DNA from: Acinetobacter sp. HY1485
GTDB taxonomy: Bacteria; Pseudomonadota; Gammaproteobacteria; Pseudomonadales; Moraxellaceae
Reading direction: 5' to 3'
Assembly (NCBI RefSeq): GCF_027568475.1
Contig: NZ_JANKZG010000008.1
Span: forward strand, 18,194 to 82,193
Length of the DNA stretch: 64,000 nt
The translations under genes and the position numbers were made by a program. Numbering within the stretch: position 1 is the first letter of the stretch; each line of letters starts with the position of its first letter. This document shows positions 8,986-18,079 of the stretch, in pieces. Under the pieces are notes generated by a model. The model worked only from the letters and a program-made list of their open reading frames with translations. It was not told where the DNA came from and did no database searches.

Positions 8986-9140
8986 CAAATTTCCACTTTA
9001 CGTTTAATACAGCTTTTTTTAGTTAGGTAATATTAAGTTTAATTATATAAATTAAGCTGTAAATATAATAAAAGAAGCGCTTAGTATAAAACGTGAAGTT
9101 TTAATTGAGAATGAAAATTTAAATCAATCTGATTTCTTTT

Positions 9141-9611
9141 TTACCATCCCAATTGTTTATTTAAGTTTGCTGCATCGTAGTAATCGCCTTGATAGGTAAT
9201 TTTACCGTGATCTACACGTACAAAGCTTACTCCCTCAAATGAAATAGGTTTGTTAGTGGCAGGGGTTGTGCCCCATTTACCTGTGTTTTTGCCACTAAAA
9301 CGCCACTGAAATGCAATGCTATCTTTACTCACAATAGGTGCACTGGTCATTTGCCATTTTAAATTTGGTACAGCGTCAATAAATACTTTAATCACTTGAT
9401 CACGCGCAGCCACTTGTCCTTTTTGGGATGTACCTACCGTTACATCATAATATTCCACGTTTTTAGCGAGATAAGTCCCTGCCTTAGTTGCATCATGTTG
9501 GTTCCATGCTTGCATATAAGCATTGACAACTTGTGTTGGCGTTTACTCTGCATAAGCCACCACTGAACACACGGTAAGTGCTGTACCACATAACATTGCT
9601 TTATAGTTCAT
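9141..9611 (-). pseudogene. SnoaL/NTF2-like secreted protein interrupted by an in-frame TAA
   Basis: Reading from the ATG at 9611 gives a signal peptide (MNYKAMLCGTALTVCSVVAYA, then E). A TAA follows at codon 23 (9543-9545), and the same frame then continues without interruption as TPTQVVNAYMQAWNQHD and the rest of a SnoaL-like (ester cyclase, NTF2-fold) domain to 9141. The domain part alone is about 124 residues. The upstream ATG has a good ribosome site (AAGGAAAATCCA) and lies 10 bp after the aldehyde dehydrogenase gene, so the two formed an operon. One base change separates this from an intact exported protein of about 155 residues. It is either a fresh nonsense mutation or a sequencing error. 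A shorter product starting inside is possible but would lack the signal peptide. Confidence 0.75.
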
Positions 9612-9621
9612 TGGATTTTCC

Positions 9622-11055
9622 TTAATCTTCGTAAGCACTCATCACATGCTTAATACGGGTATATTCTTCAAATCCATAGCCTGATAAATCTTTACCATAA
9701 CCCGATTTTTTAAAGCCACCGTGTGGCATCTCGGCAGCCAATGGGATATGAGTATTAATCCACACCGTACCAAAATCTAAATCTCGGCTTAAACGCATAC
9801 TGCGTGCATGATTGCTTGTCCAAACACTTGATGCCAAACCATACTCCACGTCATTGGCTTTATCTAATGCATCTGCCTCATCTTTAAATATTTGGATCGT
9901 AATCACAGGTCCAAAAATTTCGGTTTGAATCACTTCATCATGCTGTTGCAAGCCTGTAATGATGGTAGGTTCAAAATAAAAACCTGCTGTTTGCGCGCGC
10001 TTACCTCCTGTTTCCACTTTGGCATAATTAGGTAAACGAGCAATGAATCCTTCAATTTGTTCAAGTTGACGTTCACTGTTCACAGAACCATATAACGCGT
10101 CTTCGTCATCAGGTAAGCCAAATTTGATGGTCTTGGTTTTTTTAACCATTGCTTCAATAAACTGTGGTGCAATGCTGTCTTCAACCAACACACGCGCTGC
10201 CGCCGTACAGTCTTGTCCTGCATTAAAAAAGCCTGCCAACGTAATCGCTTCTACTGCTTTTTCAATATCTGTATCTGCAAATACAAGTACAGGTGCTTTA
10301 CCCCCTAACTCTAAATGTGCTTTGGCTAAATTGGCTGCTGCCGATGCTGCCACTTGTAACCCTGCACGCACAGAACCCGTAATTGATACTAAAGCAGGCG
10401 TTTCATGTGAAACCACTTTTGAGCCTGCATCTGCTTGTCCAAGCAATACATTAAAGGCACCTTTAGGTAAAAATGGTGCTGCAAGTTCGGCTAAAATAAG
10501 CGTACTGGTTGGTGTGGTATCACTTGGTTTTAAAACAACGGTATTACCCGCTGCCAATGCAGGTGCAATTTTCCATACAGCCATCATCAGTGGATAATTC
10601 CACGGTGCGACTTGTCCCACCACACCCAAAGGTTCACGGCGAATGCTTGAGCTTAGTCCTTCTAAATATTCACCCGATGAACGACCTTCTAAACAACGTG
10701 CCGCACCTGCAAAAAAACGAATATGGTCAGCAGATGCCGCCACTTCTTCTTGTGCCACCATATGTTTAAGTTGCCCTGTTTCTTGTACTTGTGCATCTAC
10801 CAAACGTTGAGCATTGGTTTCTACGGCATCTGCAAGACTGAGTAAGGCTTTTTGGCGTACGGCAGGCGTGGTACGTCCCCATGTTTTAAATGCTTCTTGA
10901 GCAGCTGTATACGCTGCATCTACTTCCTGTTGCGTTGCGTTTGGTGAAGATGCATAAACTTCACCGTTAACTGGACTAATGAGATCAAAAAACGTCTGTC
11001 CTGTACTTTGGACATATTCACCATTAATAAAATGTTGGCGTATTTCTTTTCCCAT
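9622..11055 (-). CDS. Aldehyde dehydrogenase, probably 4-aminobutyraldehyde/betaine-aldehyde type
   Basis: NAD(P)-dependent aldehyde dehydrogenase of 477 residues, complete. It shows the cofactor region (VGQVAPWNYPLMM, KPSDTTP), the general-base Glu in LELGGK (about residue 248), the catalytic Cys in GQDCTAA (about 279) and the C-terminal HGGFKKSGYGKDLSGYG motif. Sequence style matches PatD/PuuC-like enzymes oxidising 4-aminobutyraldehyde to GABA, and the surrounding gab genes fit. The product would feed GabT and GabD. Its upstream region (11056-11438) is shared with the divergent GABA permease and contains several copies of the TGGCTCT element in both orientations. Start ATG at 11055. Family certain, exact aldehyde inferred. 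Confidence 0.88.
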   Translation of the reverse strand: MGKEIRQHFINGEYVQSTGQTFFDLISPVNGEVYASSPNATQQEVDAAYTAAQEAFKTWGRTTPAVRQKALLSLADAVETNAQRLVDAQVQETGQLKHMVAQEEVAASADHIRFFAGAARCLEGRSSGEYLEGLSSSIRREPLGVVGQVAPWNYPLMMAVWKIAPALAAGNTVVLKPSDTTPTSTLILAELAAPFLPKGAFNVLLGQADAGSKVVSHETPALVSITGSVRAGLQVAASAAANLAKAHLELGGKAPVLVFADTDIEKAVEAITLAGFFNAGQDCTAAARVLVEDSIAPQFIEAMVKKTKTIKFGLPDDEDALYGSVNSERQLEQIEGFIARLPNYAKVETGGKRAQTAGFYFEPTIITGLQQHDEVIQTEIFGPVITIQIFKDEADALDKANDVEYGLASSVWTSNHARSMRLSRDLDFGTVWINTHIPLAAEMPHGGFKKSGYGKDLSGYGFEEYTRIKHVMSAYED

Positions 11056-11084
11056 TGTCTTCTTCCTTTTTTAATACATATAAA

Positions 11085-11105
11085 ATATTAAGTATTATTT
11101 AATAT
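11085..11105. promoter_or_regulatory. AT-rich dyad upstream of the aldehyde dehydrogenase gene
   Basis: Perfect 7-bp arms ATATTAA (11085-11091) and TTAATAT (11099-11105) with a 7-base spacer, 30 bp before the start codon. It could be an operator for the nearby FadR-type regulator or part of the promoter. AT-rich dyads arise easily by chance. Confidence 0.3.
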
Positions 11106-11287
11106 CTTAATTGTCAACAAAAATTTAAACACGATTTTTTCAGTAAAAGAACCAATTACAAGGGTTCATTGTTTTATACGCTTAATTTAAATTTTTATGA
11201 TTTTAATTTTAATAATCAAATATTTAAAATTATTTTTGACCTTTTTTTATTGCTAAAACAAACATCATCAAAATGATTATTCATGTA

Positions 11288-11329
11288 AAAGAGCCAATTT
11301 CTTTTACTTTTTAGAAATATTGGCTCTTT
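11288..11329. promoter_or_regulatory. Inverted TGGCTCT repeat in the divergent aldehyde dehydrogenase / GABA permease promoter region
   Basis: AAAGAGCCAAT (11288-11298) and its exact reverse complement ATTGGCTCTTT (11319-11329) form 11-bp perfect arms 20 bp apart. The right arm is also the first half of the direct-repeat operator at 11321-11355. The left arm faces the aldehyde dehydrogenase gene. A weaker copy in that orientation (AGAACCAATTAC) lies at 11148-11159. Confidence 0.6.
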
Positions 11330-11355
11330 AAGTGCCATTCAAAATGGCTCTCGTT
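11321..11355 (+). promoter_or_regulatory. Putative GabR operator upstream of the GABA permease gene
   Basis: TGGCTCT at 11321-11327 and TGGCTCTCGTT at 11345-11355, with the same 24-bp period as the copies at 5901 and 14335. It lies about 85 bp before the permease start, so it could overlap the promoter. Confidence 0.75.
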
Positions 11356-11438
11356 TGTTACCCATCAACTCGGCAAATTAAGATGTATAAAGCACCAAAA
11401 CAAGACGCCTCGGCAGATTGCAGATTAAGGAAAATTGT

Positions 11439-12827
11439 ATGGCAACATCTCAAAATTTAGGCAAAGGCGTGAGCACACGGCAAATCACCATGATTTCAAT
11501 TGGTGGCGTGATTGGTGCTGGTTTATTTGTAGGTTCCTCTAATGCCATTGCCACGGCGGGTCCTGCTGTTTTAATTTCATACCTGATTGCTGCCATCATT
11601 GTAATTTTAGTCATGCAAATGTTGGGGGAAATGGCAACCTCACGCCCAGATACGGGCTCGTTTTCATCTTATGCTGATGAAGCCTTAGGGCGTTGGGCAG
11701 GCTTTACCATTGGTTGGTTGTATTGGTGGTTTTACGTTTTAGTGATTGCCATTGAAGCTATTGCCGCAGGGAATATTCTTTCGCAATGGTTGCCATTTTC
11801 TGCGCCTATTTGTGCCTTACTCATGACCACAGCACTCATTGTCACCAACTGTTTACATGTTAAAAATTACGGCAAATTAGAGTATTGGCTATCGTTTGTA
11901 AAAGTTGCCAGTATTGTGGTGTTTTTAGTATTAGGCTTGGTGGCAATGCTTGGGTTAATGCCTCATTCTTCTGTTCATGGTATTCAACACTTATGGGCAG
12001 ATGGTGGCTTTTTACCTAAAGGTTCAACTGCCATTTTAACAGGCTTATTGGTTGCTATGTTTAGCTTCCAAGGCAGTGAAATTGTTACCATTGCCGCAGC
12101 AGAATCTGAAGATCCACGCAATAATATTAAGCGTGCCATTAAAGCTGTTGTTTGGCGTTTGGGTTTATTTTATTTAGGTTCTATGTTTGTGGTAATTGCA
12201 CTTGTACCGTGGAATGACCCTAAACTCACGGTAGGGTCTTACCAAGCCGTTTTATCTGCCATGAACATTCCATATGCAGCAGGAATTATGCAAGCAGTTG
12301 TTTTGGTGGCAGTCACAAGCTGTTTAAACTCGTCTATTTATGTGTCTAGCCGTATGGTGTATTCGCTTGCAAAACGTGGTGATTGTTTACCGAGTCTTGC
12401 ACATACCACGCAACATGGTGTACCTCTAAAAGCCATTTTAGCCACATCTGTGATTGTATTTGGTGTCATTGTGGTAAACTATGCCATGGGCAAAGACTTC
12501 TTTATGTTTTTACTCTCAACGAGTGGTGCAGTCGTTTTGCTGATGTACCTTGTGATTGCCATTACTCAACTGTATATGCGTAAAAAAATGGTGGCAATGG
12601 GCGAAACTCCAATCGTTAAAATGTGGTTATTTCCATACCTCAACTACATCACGATTGTGGGCATTATTTGTATGATGGGTTTGATGACGATTTTCCCTGA
12701 ATCACGTAATGAGTTGGTGTCTACCTTTGTGTTAACTGCCATTTTAGCAAGTGTAGGTTTTTACCTGCAAAAGCGTCAGCCACAATTATCGAGCCAACGC
12801 CATTTAGGTAAATTTATTCAAAACTAA
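11439..12827 (+). CDS. gabP: GabP-like GABA permease
   Basis: Inner-membrane transporter of 462 residues with about 12 hydrophobic segments, amino-acid transporter branch of the APC superfamily. TM1 carries the signature ISIGGVIGAGLFVGSS. QGSEIVTIAAAESEDPRNNIKRAI is the conserved segment after the sixth helix of GabP, AroP and ProY proteins. Context with gabR, gabT and gabD makes GABA import the best reading. The start is the ATG at 11439, placed after AAGGAAAA; an in-frame codon at 11418 is too far upstream of that ribosome site. The 3' end overlaps convergent gabR by 4 bp. The upstream region carries the putative GabR operator. Confidence 0.88.
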   Translation: MATSQNLGKGVSTRQITMISIGGVIGAGLFVGSSNAIATAGPAVLISYLIAAIIVILVMQMLGEMATSRPDTGSFSSYADEALGRWAGFTIGWLYWWFYVLVIAIEAIAAGNILSQWLPFSAPICALLMTTALIVTNCLHVKNYGKLEYWLSFVKVASIVVFLVLGLVAMLGLMPHSSVHGIQHLWADGGFLPKGSTAILTGLLVAMFSFQGSEIVTIAAAESEDPRNNIKRAIKAVVWRLGLFYLGSMFVVIALVPWNDPKLTVGSYQAVLSAMNIPYAAGIMQAVVLVAVTSCLNSSIYVSSRMVYSLAKRGDCLPSLAHTTQHGVPLKAILATSVIVFGVIVVNYAMGKDFFMFLLSTSGAVVLLMYLVIAITQLYMRKKMVAMGETPIVKMWLFPYLNYITIVGIICMMGLMTIFPESRNELVSTFVLTAILASVGFYLQKRQPQLSSQRHLGKFIQN

Positions 12828-14332
12828 TGTACAGCAGGCTGAGGTTGAATGCCTGCTTCTTTTAAACACTGCAACAATGCACCAAATGCCATCATCATAT
12901 CTTTTTCATTCACACATGCAAAACCAAGTAATAAGCCACGTTGGGCATGTGCGTGTGAATGCATATAGTATTGCGATAATGGACGTACCTTCACTCCATG
13001 CGCCAAGGCATTGGTTGCAATTGCCACATCATCACACCCCGTTGGTAATTTTAAAACAAGATGTAAGCCCGATGCTTCATCGTACTCATGCACAAATGCA
13101 TCACCTAAATAACGCCGAATTAAATCCATCAAAAATTGACGACGCTTGCCATACAATAAACGCATACGGCGTATATGTGCCGCATAATGCCCTTTTTGGA
13201 TAAATTCAGCTAAGGCTTTTTGCTCAATCAAATGCCCACCACGATATAACTCGGCAGCCAAGGTTCTGAGTGATGAAAACAACGATTTAGGCACGACCAA
13301 ATAACCAATACGCAATGCAGGGTAAATTGTTTTACTAAACGTGCCCATATAAATAACAGGCGCATCGGCTTCCAGCCCTTGTAATGCAGGATACGGTTGC
13401 CCTGAGAATCTAAACTCACTGTCGTAGTCATCCTCTACAATCCAACTTTGATGTTTACGCGCCAATGCCAACAGCGTTTTACGGCGTGCCAAACTTAAAT
13501 GTGACCCTAACGGATATTGATGTGACGGTGTTACAAAAATGAGCTTGGGTGGTTGATTAGGATTTTCTTGTGGAAGAATACCTTCTTTATCCACAGGTAA
13601 TGGATGTAAATGCACTCCATTGACTCTTAAAATATTACGCATACCCCAATAAGCAGGATCTTCAATCCAAACATGATCGCCTATATCTGTGAGCGCGCGT
13701 GACACTAAATCAATCGCTTGATGAATCCCTTCGGTAATAATAATCTGATCGGCATCACAATTAACTGAACGTGCTACACGCAAATAATCAGCTAAGGCAG
13801 CACGTAGTTCAGGGCATCCGCCTGCATTACTGTAAATTAAACGGCTGACATCAGGGTCTTTACTCAAGCGCGACTGAATACGGCTAAACAAATGATGCGG
13901 AAATTCCGTTACATCAGGTGCACCGGGTACAAACGCCCCCCATTGATGTGGAGATGCTGCAGCATACCCCATCACACGCGAACCGCGCTGTGAAAGTAAA
14001 TTTTTTCTAGGCACGGTGGCAGGTATAGGCGCCGTTTTACCATATGCAGTGGTTAAAAAGGTTTCAGGCAATTGCTCAACCACCCAAGTGCCTTGTCCAA
14101 TGCGTGCCTCCACATAACCTTCTGCTTGTAATTGCTCATAAGCACTGAGTACTGTATTACGTGACACTTGCATTTCTTTGGCTAAATCACGAGAAGCAGG
14201 CAAGCGTGTTTTGGGGGGTAACACCCGTGCCACAATGGCTTCTCTTAAACAACGGAACAACCGCTGATGGAGTGTTCCCTCAACATCCTCTTGCAAACGC
14301 TGTAATAAATGATCTCCAAATAAGCTACGCAA
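12824..14332 (-). CDS. gabR: GabR-like MocR-family transcriptional regulator
   Basis: A 502-residue fusion of an N-terminal GntR-type winged HTH (about residues 20-90: LFRCLREAIVARVLPPKTRLPASRDLAKEMQVSRNTVLSAYEQLQ) and a class-I aminotransferase-like domain (about 130-490). PLP lysine is in TFSKTIYPALRIGY (about residue 330). GabR proteins bind PLP and GABA and activate gabT and gabD; here the divergent gabT supports that role. The start appears to be TTG at 14332: AGGAG lies nine bases upstream and no suitable ATG is near. One half of the putative operator (14335-14341) falls between the ribosome site and the start codon, which suggests autoregulation. Confidence 0.92.
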   Translation of the reverse strand: MRSLFGDHLLQRLQEDVEGTLHQRLFRCLREAIVARVLPPKTRLPASRDLAKEMQVSRNTVLSAYEQLQAEGYVEARIGQGTWVVEQLPETFLTTAYGKTAPIPATVPRKNLLSQRGSRVMGYAAASPHQWGAFVPGAPDVTEFPHHLFSRIQSRLSKDPDVSRLIYSNAGGCPELRAALADYLRVARSVNCDADQIIITEGIHQAIDLVSRALTDIGDHVWIEDPAYWGMRNILRVNGVHLHPLPVDKEGILPQENPNQPPKLIFVTPSHQYPLGSHLSLARRKTLLALARKHQSWIVEDDYDSEFRFSGQPYPALQGLEADAPVIYMGTFSKTIYPALRIGYLVVPKSLFSSLRTLAAELYRGGHLIEQKALAEFIQKGHYAAHIRRMRLLYGKRRQFLMDLIRRYLGDAFVHEYDEASGLHLVLKLPTGCDDVAIATNALAHGVKVRPLSQYYMHSHAHAQRGLLLGFACVNEKDMMMAFGALLQCLKEAGIQPQPAVH

Positions 14333-14334
14333 AT

Positions 14335-14369
14335 TGGCTCTCTCCTACTGTTAAAAAGTGGCTCTCGTT
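14335..14369. promoter_or_regulatory. Putative GabR operator between gabR and gabT
   Basis: TGGCTCT at 14335-14341 and TGGCTCTCGTT at 14359-14369, again starting 24 bp apart. It matches the pairs before both permease genes. The left half lies between the gabR ribosome site (minus strand, 14342-14346) and its TTG start. The right half is 96 bp before the gabT start and could overlap a -35 region. Confidence 0.78.
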
Positions 14370-14464
14370 TGCCCAAAACAAAAGCGCACAATAAAAATAT
14401 CACAGCAACAACGCGTGTGCCTTTTTGATGAGGCAAACCTGACACCACAACACGAGGATTTGAA

Positions 14465-15766
14465 ATGGACGCTCAACATTCTGCACTGAATACACGCAAA
14501 CAACAAGCAACACCAAAAGGTGTAGGTGTAATGTGTCAGTGGTATGCTGCAAAAGCTGAAAATTCAACAATTTGGGACACAGACGGCAATGCATACATCG
14601 ACTTTGCAGGTGGTATTGCCGTTTTAAATACGGGGCATCGTCATCCTAAGGTGATTGAGGCAGTAACTCAACAATTACAACAGTTTACCCATACGGCGTA
14701 TCAAGTCACCCCCTACGAAAGTTATGTTGCACTTGCAGAACGTTTAAATGCCTTAGCACCTATCGAAGGCGATGCAAAAACCACCTTTTTCACCACAGGT
14801 GCAGAAGCTGTAGAAAATGCCGTTAAAATTGCACGTTCATACACCAAACGCCATGGCATTATTACCTTTGGTAATGGTTTTCATGGTCGCTCATTTATGA
14901 CCATGGCAATGACAGGCAAAACCGCACCGTACAAAAGAGATTTTGGTGTCATGCCTGCAGGTGTATTTCATGCACGCTACCCTGTTGCCTCACGCGGTAT
15001 TAGTGTCGATGATGCCATCAATAGTATTCACGACATTTTTAGTGAAGACATTGCAGCGCATGATGTTGCTGCCATTGTATTAGAGCCTGTACAAGGCGAA
15101 GGGGGCTTTAATGTTGTACCTGCCGAATTTTTAACACGCTTACGTACCTTATGTGATGAACATGGTATTTTACTCATTGCCGATGAAGTGCAATCTGGTT
15201 TTGCCCGTACAGGCAAACTATTTGCTATGAACCATTACGACACCAAAGCCGATTTAATTACCATGGCAAAAAGTCTAGGTGGTGGTTTTCCAATATCGGG
15301 CGTTGTAGGACGTAGCGAAGTGATGGATGCGCCTAATCCTGGTGGTTTAGGTGGGACATACGCAGGCAACCCTGTTGCAGTTGCGGCGGCACATGCTGTA
15401 TTAGATGCTATTGAAGAAGAACAATTGTGCCAACGTGCCAATGATTTAGGCGAAATTTTAGTTAAAACACTACATCAATTAGACCAACAATATGCAGGTG
15501 TTGTAAAAGATATTCGTGCACTTGGCTCAATGGTTGCCATGGAGTTAGATAATGCAGAATTTGCTAAAGCTGTACAAAACTATGCCATGCAACATGGCTT
15601 ATTGCTCTTAACTTGTGGTAAATACGGAAATGTTATTCGTTTCTTATATCCACTGACTATTCCAAAAGCACAATTTGAACAAGGAATTGAAATTCTCAAA
15701 CAAGGAATGGCAACTTTGGATTTACCCGAAACGCTTTGCCAAAAAAGCTCGGAGCCTTCTGCATGA
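14465..15766 (+). CDS. gabT: 4-aminobutyrate-2-oxoglutarate transaminase
   Basis: Class-III PLP aminotransferase of 433 residues, full length for GabT. It transfers the amino group of GABA to 2-oxoglutarate, giving succinate semialdehyde and glutamate. Visible are FTTGAEAVENAVKIAR, FHGRSFMTMAMTGK, the PLP-contacting ADEVQSGFARTG and the Schiff-base lysine in MAKSLGGGFP (about residue 268). The start ATG follows GAGGATTTGAA. The stop overlaps the gabD start by 4 bp (ATGA), so the two are translationally coupled. It is divergent from gabR with the shared operator between them. Confidence 0.96.
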   Translation: MDAQHSALNTRKQQATPKGVGVMCQWYAAKAENSTIWDTDGNAYIDFAGGIAVLNTGHRHPKVIEAVTQQLQQFTHTAYQVTPYESYVALAERLNALAPIEGDAKTTFFTTGAEAVENAVKIARSYTKRHGIITFGNGFHGRSFMTMAMTGKTAPYKRDFGVMPAGVFHARYPVASRGISVDDAINSIHDIFSEDIAAHDVAAIVLEPVQGEGGFNVVPAEFLTRLRTLCDEHGILLIADEVQSGFARTGKLFAMNHYDTKADLITMAKSLGGGFPISGVVGRSEVMDAPNPGGLGGTYAGNPVAVAAAHAVLDAIEEEQLCQRANDLGEILVKTLHQLDQQYAGVVKDIRALGSMVAMELDNAEFAKAVQNYAMQHGLLLLTCGKYGNVIRFLYPLTIPKAQFEQGIEILKQGMATLDLPETLCQKSSEPSA

Positions 15767-17208
15767 TTGACCAATCGTTACAATACTTACTTAAACACGC
15801 TGATGTTGCCTTTAACTCAACAGATGGTGATGTAATTGAAGTCAAAAACCCTGCAACAGATGAAGTATTGGCATACGTTAAATGCCATGATCAAAACAGT
15901 GTAGAACAAGCCATTATCCGTGCCGAAAAAGCACAACAACAGTGGAAAACTCACACTGCCTTACAACGTGCGGATATTCTTTGGAATTGGTATCAACTGC
16001 TTGTTAAAAACCAAGACAATTTGGCAAAAATTTTAACAGCAGAACAAGGCAAGCCACTGGCAGAAGCTCGTGGTGAAGTTGGCTATGCAGCCTCTTTTAT
16101 CCGTTGGTTTGCAGAACAAGCACGCCGTATAGATGGCAGTATTGTGCCGCCAACCCAAAGCCAACAACGCTTACTTGTCATTAAACAACCTATTGGTGTG
16201 ACGGCAGCCATTACCCCATGGAATTTTCCTGCAGCAATGATCACACGTAAAGCTGCCCCTGCACTTGCGGCAGGTTGTGCTATGCTGATTAAACCTGCCG
16301 AGCTAACACCACTCACGGCGTATGCTTTAGAAGTATTAGCTATTGAAGCAGGTTTACCACAAGATTTACTCATTACCATCAGTGGTAAATCTTCGGTAAT
16401 TGGTAAAACACTATGTGAAAGCGACACCATCCGTAAACTCAGCTTTACAGGGTCTACCCAAGTAGGTCGCATCTTAATGCAACAGTGTGCATCGACTATT
16501 AAAAAACTATCGCTTGAGCTAGGGGGTAATGCCCCTGTGTTAGTTTTTGACGATGCCAATTTAGACCAAGCCGTACAAGGTATTATGGCAAGTAAGTTTC
16601 GTAACAGCGGGCAAACATGTGTCTGCGCCAATCGTATTTATGTACAAGATGGCATTTACGATCAACTTAGTCAAAAACTAGTAGAAGCCGTATCTAAACT
16701 TAAAGTAGGTAACGGAGTAGACGAAGGCACTACGCAAGGTCCTTTAATTGAACAATCTGCAGTTGATAAAGTGATTGAGCATATTGAAGATGCCACACAA
16801 AAAGGTGCACAAATTGCCTTTGGCGGTAAGCTTACGCATTTAGGTAAAACTTTCTTTGAGCCAACGGTTCTCACAGGTGTTACTGCCGACATGAAAGTGG
16901 CAAAAGAAGAAACATTTGGTCCACTTGCACCATTGTTTCGTTTTAATAGCGAAGAAGATGCGGTACGCATGGCAAATGACACCGAGTTTGGTTTAGCTGC
17001 CTATCTGTTTACACAAAGTACAGCATGCCAATGGCGCGTAGGTGAAGCATTAGAATATGGCATGGTGGGTGTAAATACAGGTGCTATTTCTAACGAAGTT
17101 GCGCCATTTGGTGGGATTAAACAATCTGGCTTAGGACGTGAAGGCGGACAAGAAGGCATTGAAGAATACTTAGAAACAAAGTATCTGTGTGTCGATATTT
17201 CTGCTTAA
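15763..17208 (+). CDS. gabD: Succinate-semialdehyde dehydrogenase
   Basis: Aldehyde dehydrogenase of 481 residues, GabD size, oxidising succinate semialdehyde to succinate. It shows ITPWNFPAAMITRKAAPALAAG, the general base in LELGGNAP (about residue 251), the catalytic Cys in NSGQTCVC (about 285, with the second Cys typical of GabD) and PFGGIKQSGLGREGG near the end. The chosen ATG overlaps the gabT stop by 4 bp and has GGAG nine bases upstream; a TTG nine codons earlier lies within gabT and is unlikely. It is the last gene of the operon and is followed by an intrinsic terminator. Confidence 0.95.
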   Translation: MIDQSLQYLLKHADVAFNSTDGDVIEVKNPATDEVLAYVKCHDQNSVEQAIIRAEKAQQQWKTHTALQRADILWNWYQLLVKNQDNLAKILTAEQGKPLAEARGEVGYAASFIRWFAEQARRIDGSIVPPTQSQQRLLVIKQPIGVTAAITPWNFPAAMITRKAAPALAAGCAMLIKPAELTPLTAYALEVLAIEAGLPQDLLITISGKSSVIGKTLCESDTIRKLSFTGSTQVGRILMQQCASTIKKLSLELGGNAPVLVFDDANLDQAVQGIMASKFRNSGQTCVCANRIYVQDGIYDQLSQKLVEAVSKLKVGNGVDEGTTQGPLIEQSAVDKVIEHIEDATQKGAQIAFGGKLTHLGKTFFEPTVLTGVTADMKVAKEETFGPLAPLFRFNSEEDAVRMANDTEFGLAAYLFTQSTACQWRVGEALEYGMVGVNTGAISNEVAPFGGIKQSGLGREGGQEGIEEYLETKYLCVDISA

Positions 17209-17227
17209 CATTTAAGCATTTTCAGAT

Positions 17228-17258
17228 AACTCGCCTTGCCCATTCAAGGCGAGTTTTT
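17228..17258 (+). terminator. Intrinsic terminator after gabD
   Basis: Perfect 11-bp stem AACTCGCCTTG / CAAGGCGAGTT followed by T-rich sequence. Confidence 0.92.
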
Positions 17259-17455
17259 CATTTTTTATAAAAAAATAATATTTTATATAAGCATTTAGCT
17301 ACAAGATCCAAGAACATATTTAAAAAATCTCATAAAGATGCTCGCTCTTTTTTTTATAATCATTAAATATAGTTTAGTAAATTTATCTCTTATCATGCAT
17401 GCTTATAGTTAAATTTTTAACGTAAAATACTTAAAATCTCCCAAAATTATTCAGC

Positions 17456-18079
17456 CTAATTCATATAACCATATAAAGTACTTAAAATGCCATACAATGC
17501 CACAGCGACTAAGACTACCCCACAGACCCCTAATAGTTTTGGATAATGTCGACTTTTTGATAAGCGACTAAAGCCCAAATACACTATCGAAAGTGTCATA
17601 AAATCTAAAATAATCCACACCACTGTCAGCACTAATAAACTGTTATTGATGTTTGGCGTAACATGAATAAACTGCGGAAAAAATGCAGAAAAAAAGATAA
17701 TATCTTTGGGATTGGAAATACCCACCAAAAAGCCTTTTTTAAAGCCACCCTCTTTTGGTTGAACTTTCTCAACTTCTGCTATTTGTGGTGTATCTTTAAC
17801 TTCTTTTAAAATCTCATAACCTAAAAAGGCAATATAAGCACAACCCAATACTTTAATAATATCGAATACATAGCCATTAATACTTAATACGCCTTTAAGT
17901 ACTAAAATAGAGGCTGTAATTAAAAACAATGAGGCGAAATTTGTTCCAAAAATTGTTTGTAATGCCCTTTTATATCCGCCTTGCTGTCCTGCGCTTGCCA
18001 CCAAAAGCATCACAGGACCAGGCGTTGCAATCATTACAATTACAGCAGTTGCATACATTAAAAGTTCTAGCATATTCAT
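17456..18079 (-). CDS. LysE/RhtB-family exporter
   Basis: Inner-membrane protein of 207 residues with about six hydrophobic segments. The N-terminal motif MIATPGPVMLLVASAGQQGGYKRALQTIFG is the classic RhtB/LysE signature (PGP, then G..RG-like). YIAFLGYEILKE and GFLVGISNPKDIIFFSAFFPQFI are further family landmarks. Substrate unknown; such proteins export amino acids or derivatives. It overlaps the upstream nicotinamidase gene by 4 bp (ATGA) and must be translated with it. Confidence 0.87.
   Translation of the reverse strand: MNMLELLMYATAVIVMIATPGPVMLLVASAGQQGGYKRALQTIFGTNFASLFLITASILVLKGVLSINGYVFDIIKVLGCAYIAFLGYEILKEVKDTPQIAEVEKVQPKEGGFKKGFLVGISNPKDIIFFSAFFPQFIHVTPNINNSLLVLTVVWIILDFMTLSIVYLGFSRLSKSRHYPKLLGVCGVVLVAVALYGILSTLYGYMN

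Noticed and set aside
9141..9515. SnoaL-like gene as a normal short cytosolic protein starting at 9515
   Set aside because: The upstream part in the same frame is a clear signal peptide with a ribosome site, so the stop is better read as a mutation.
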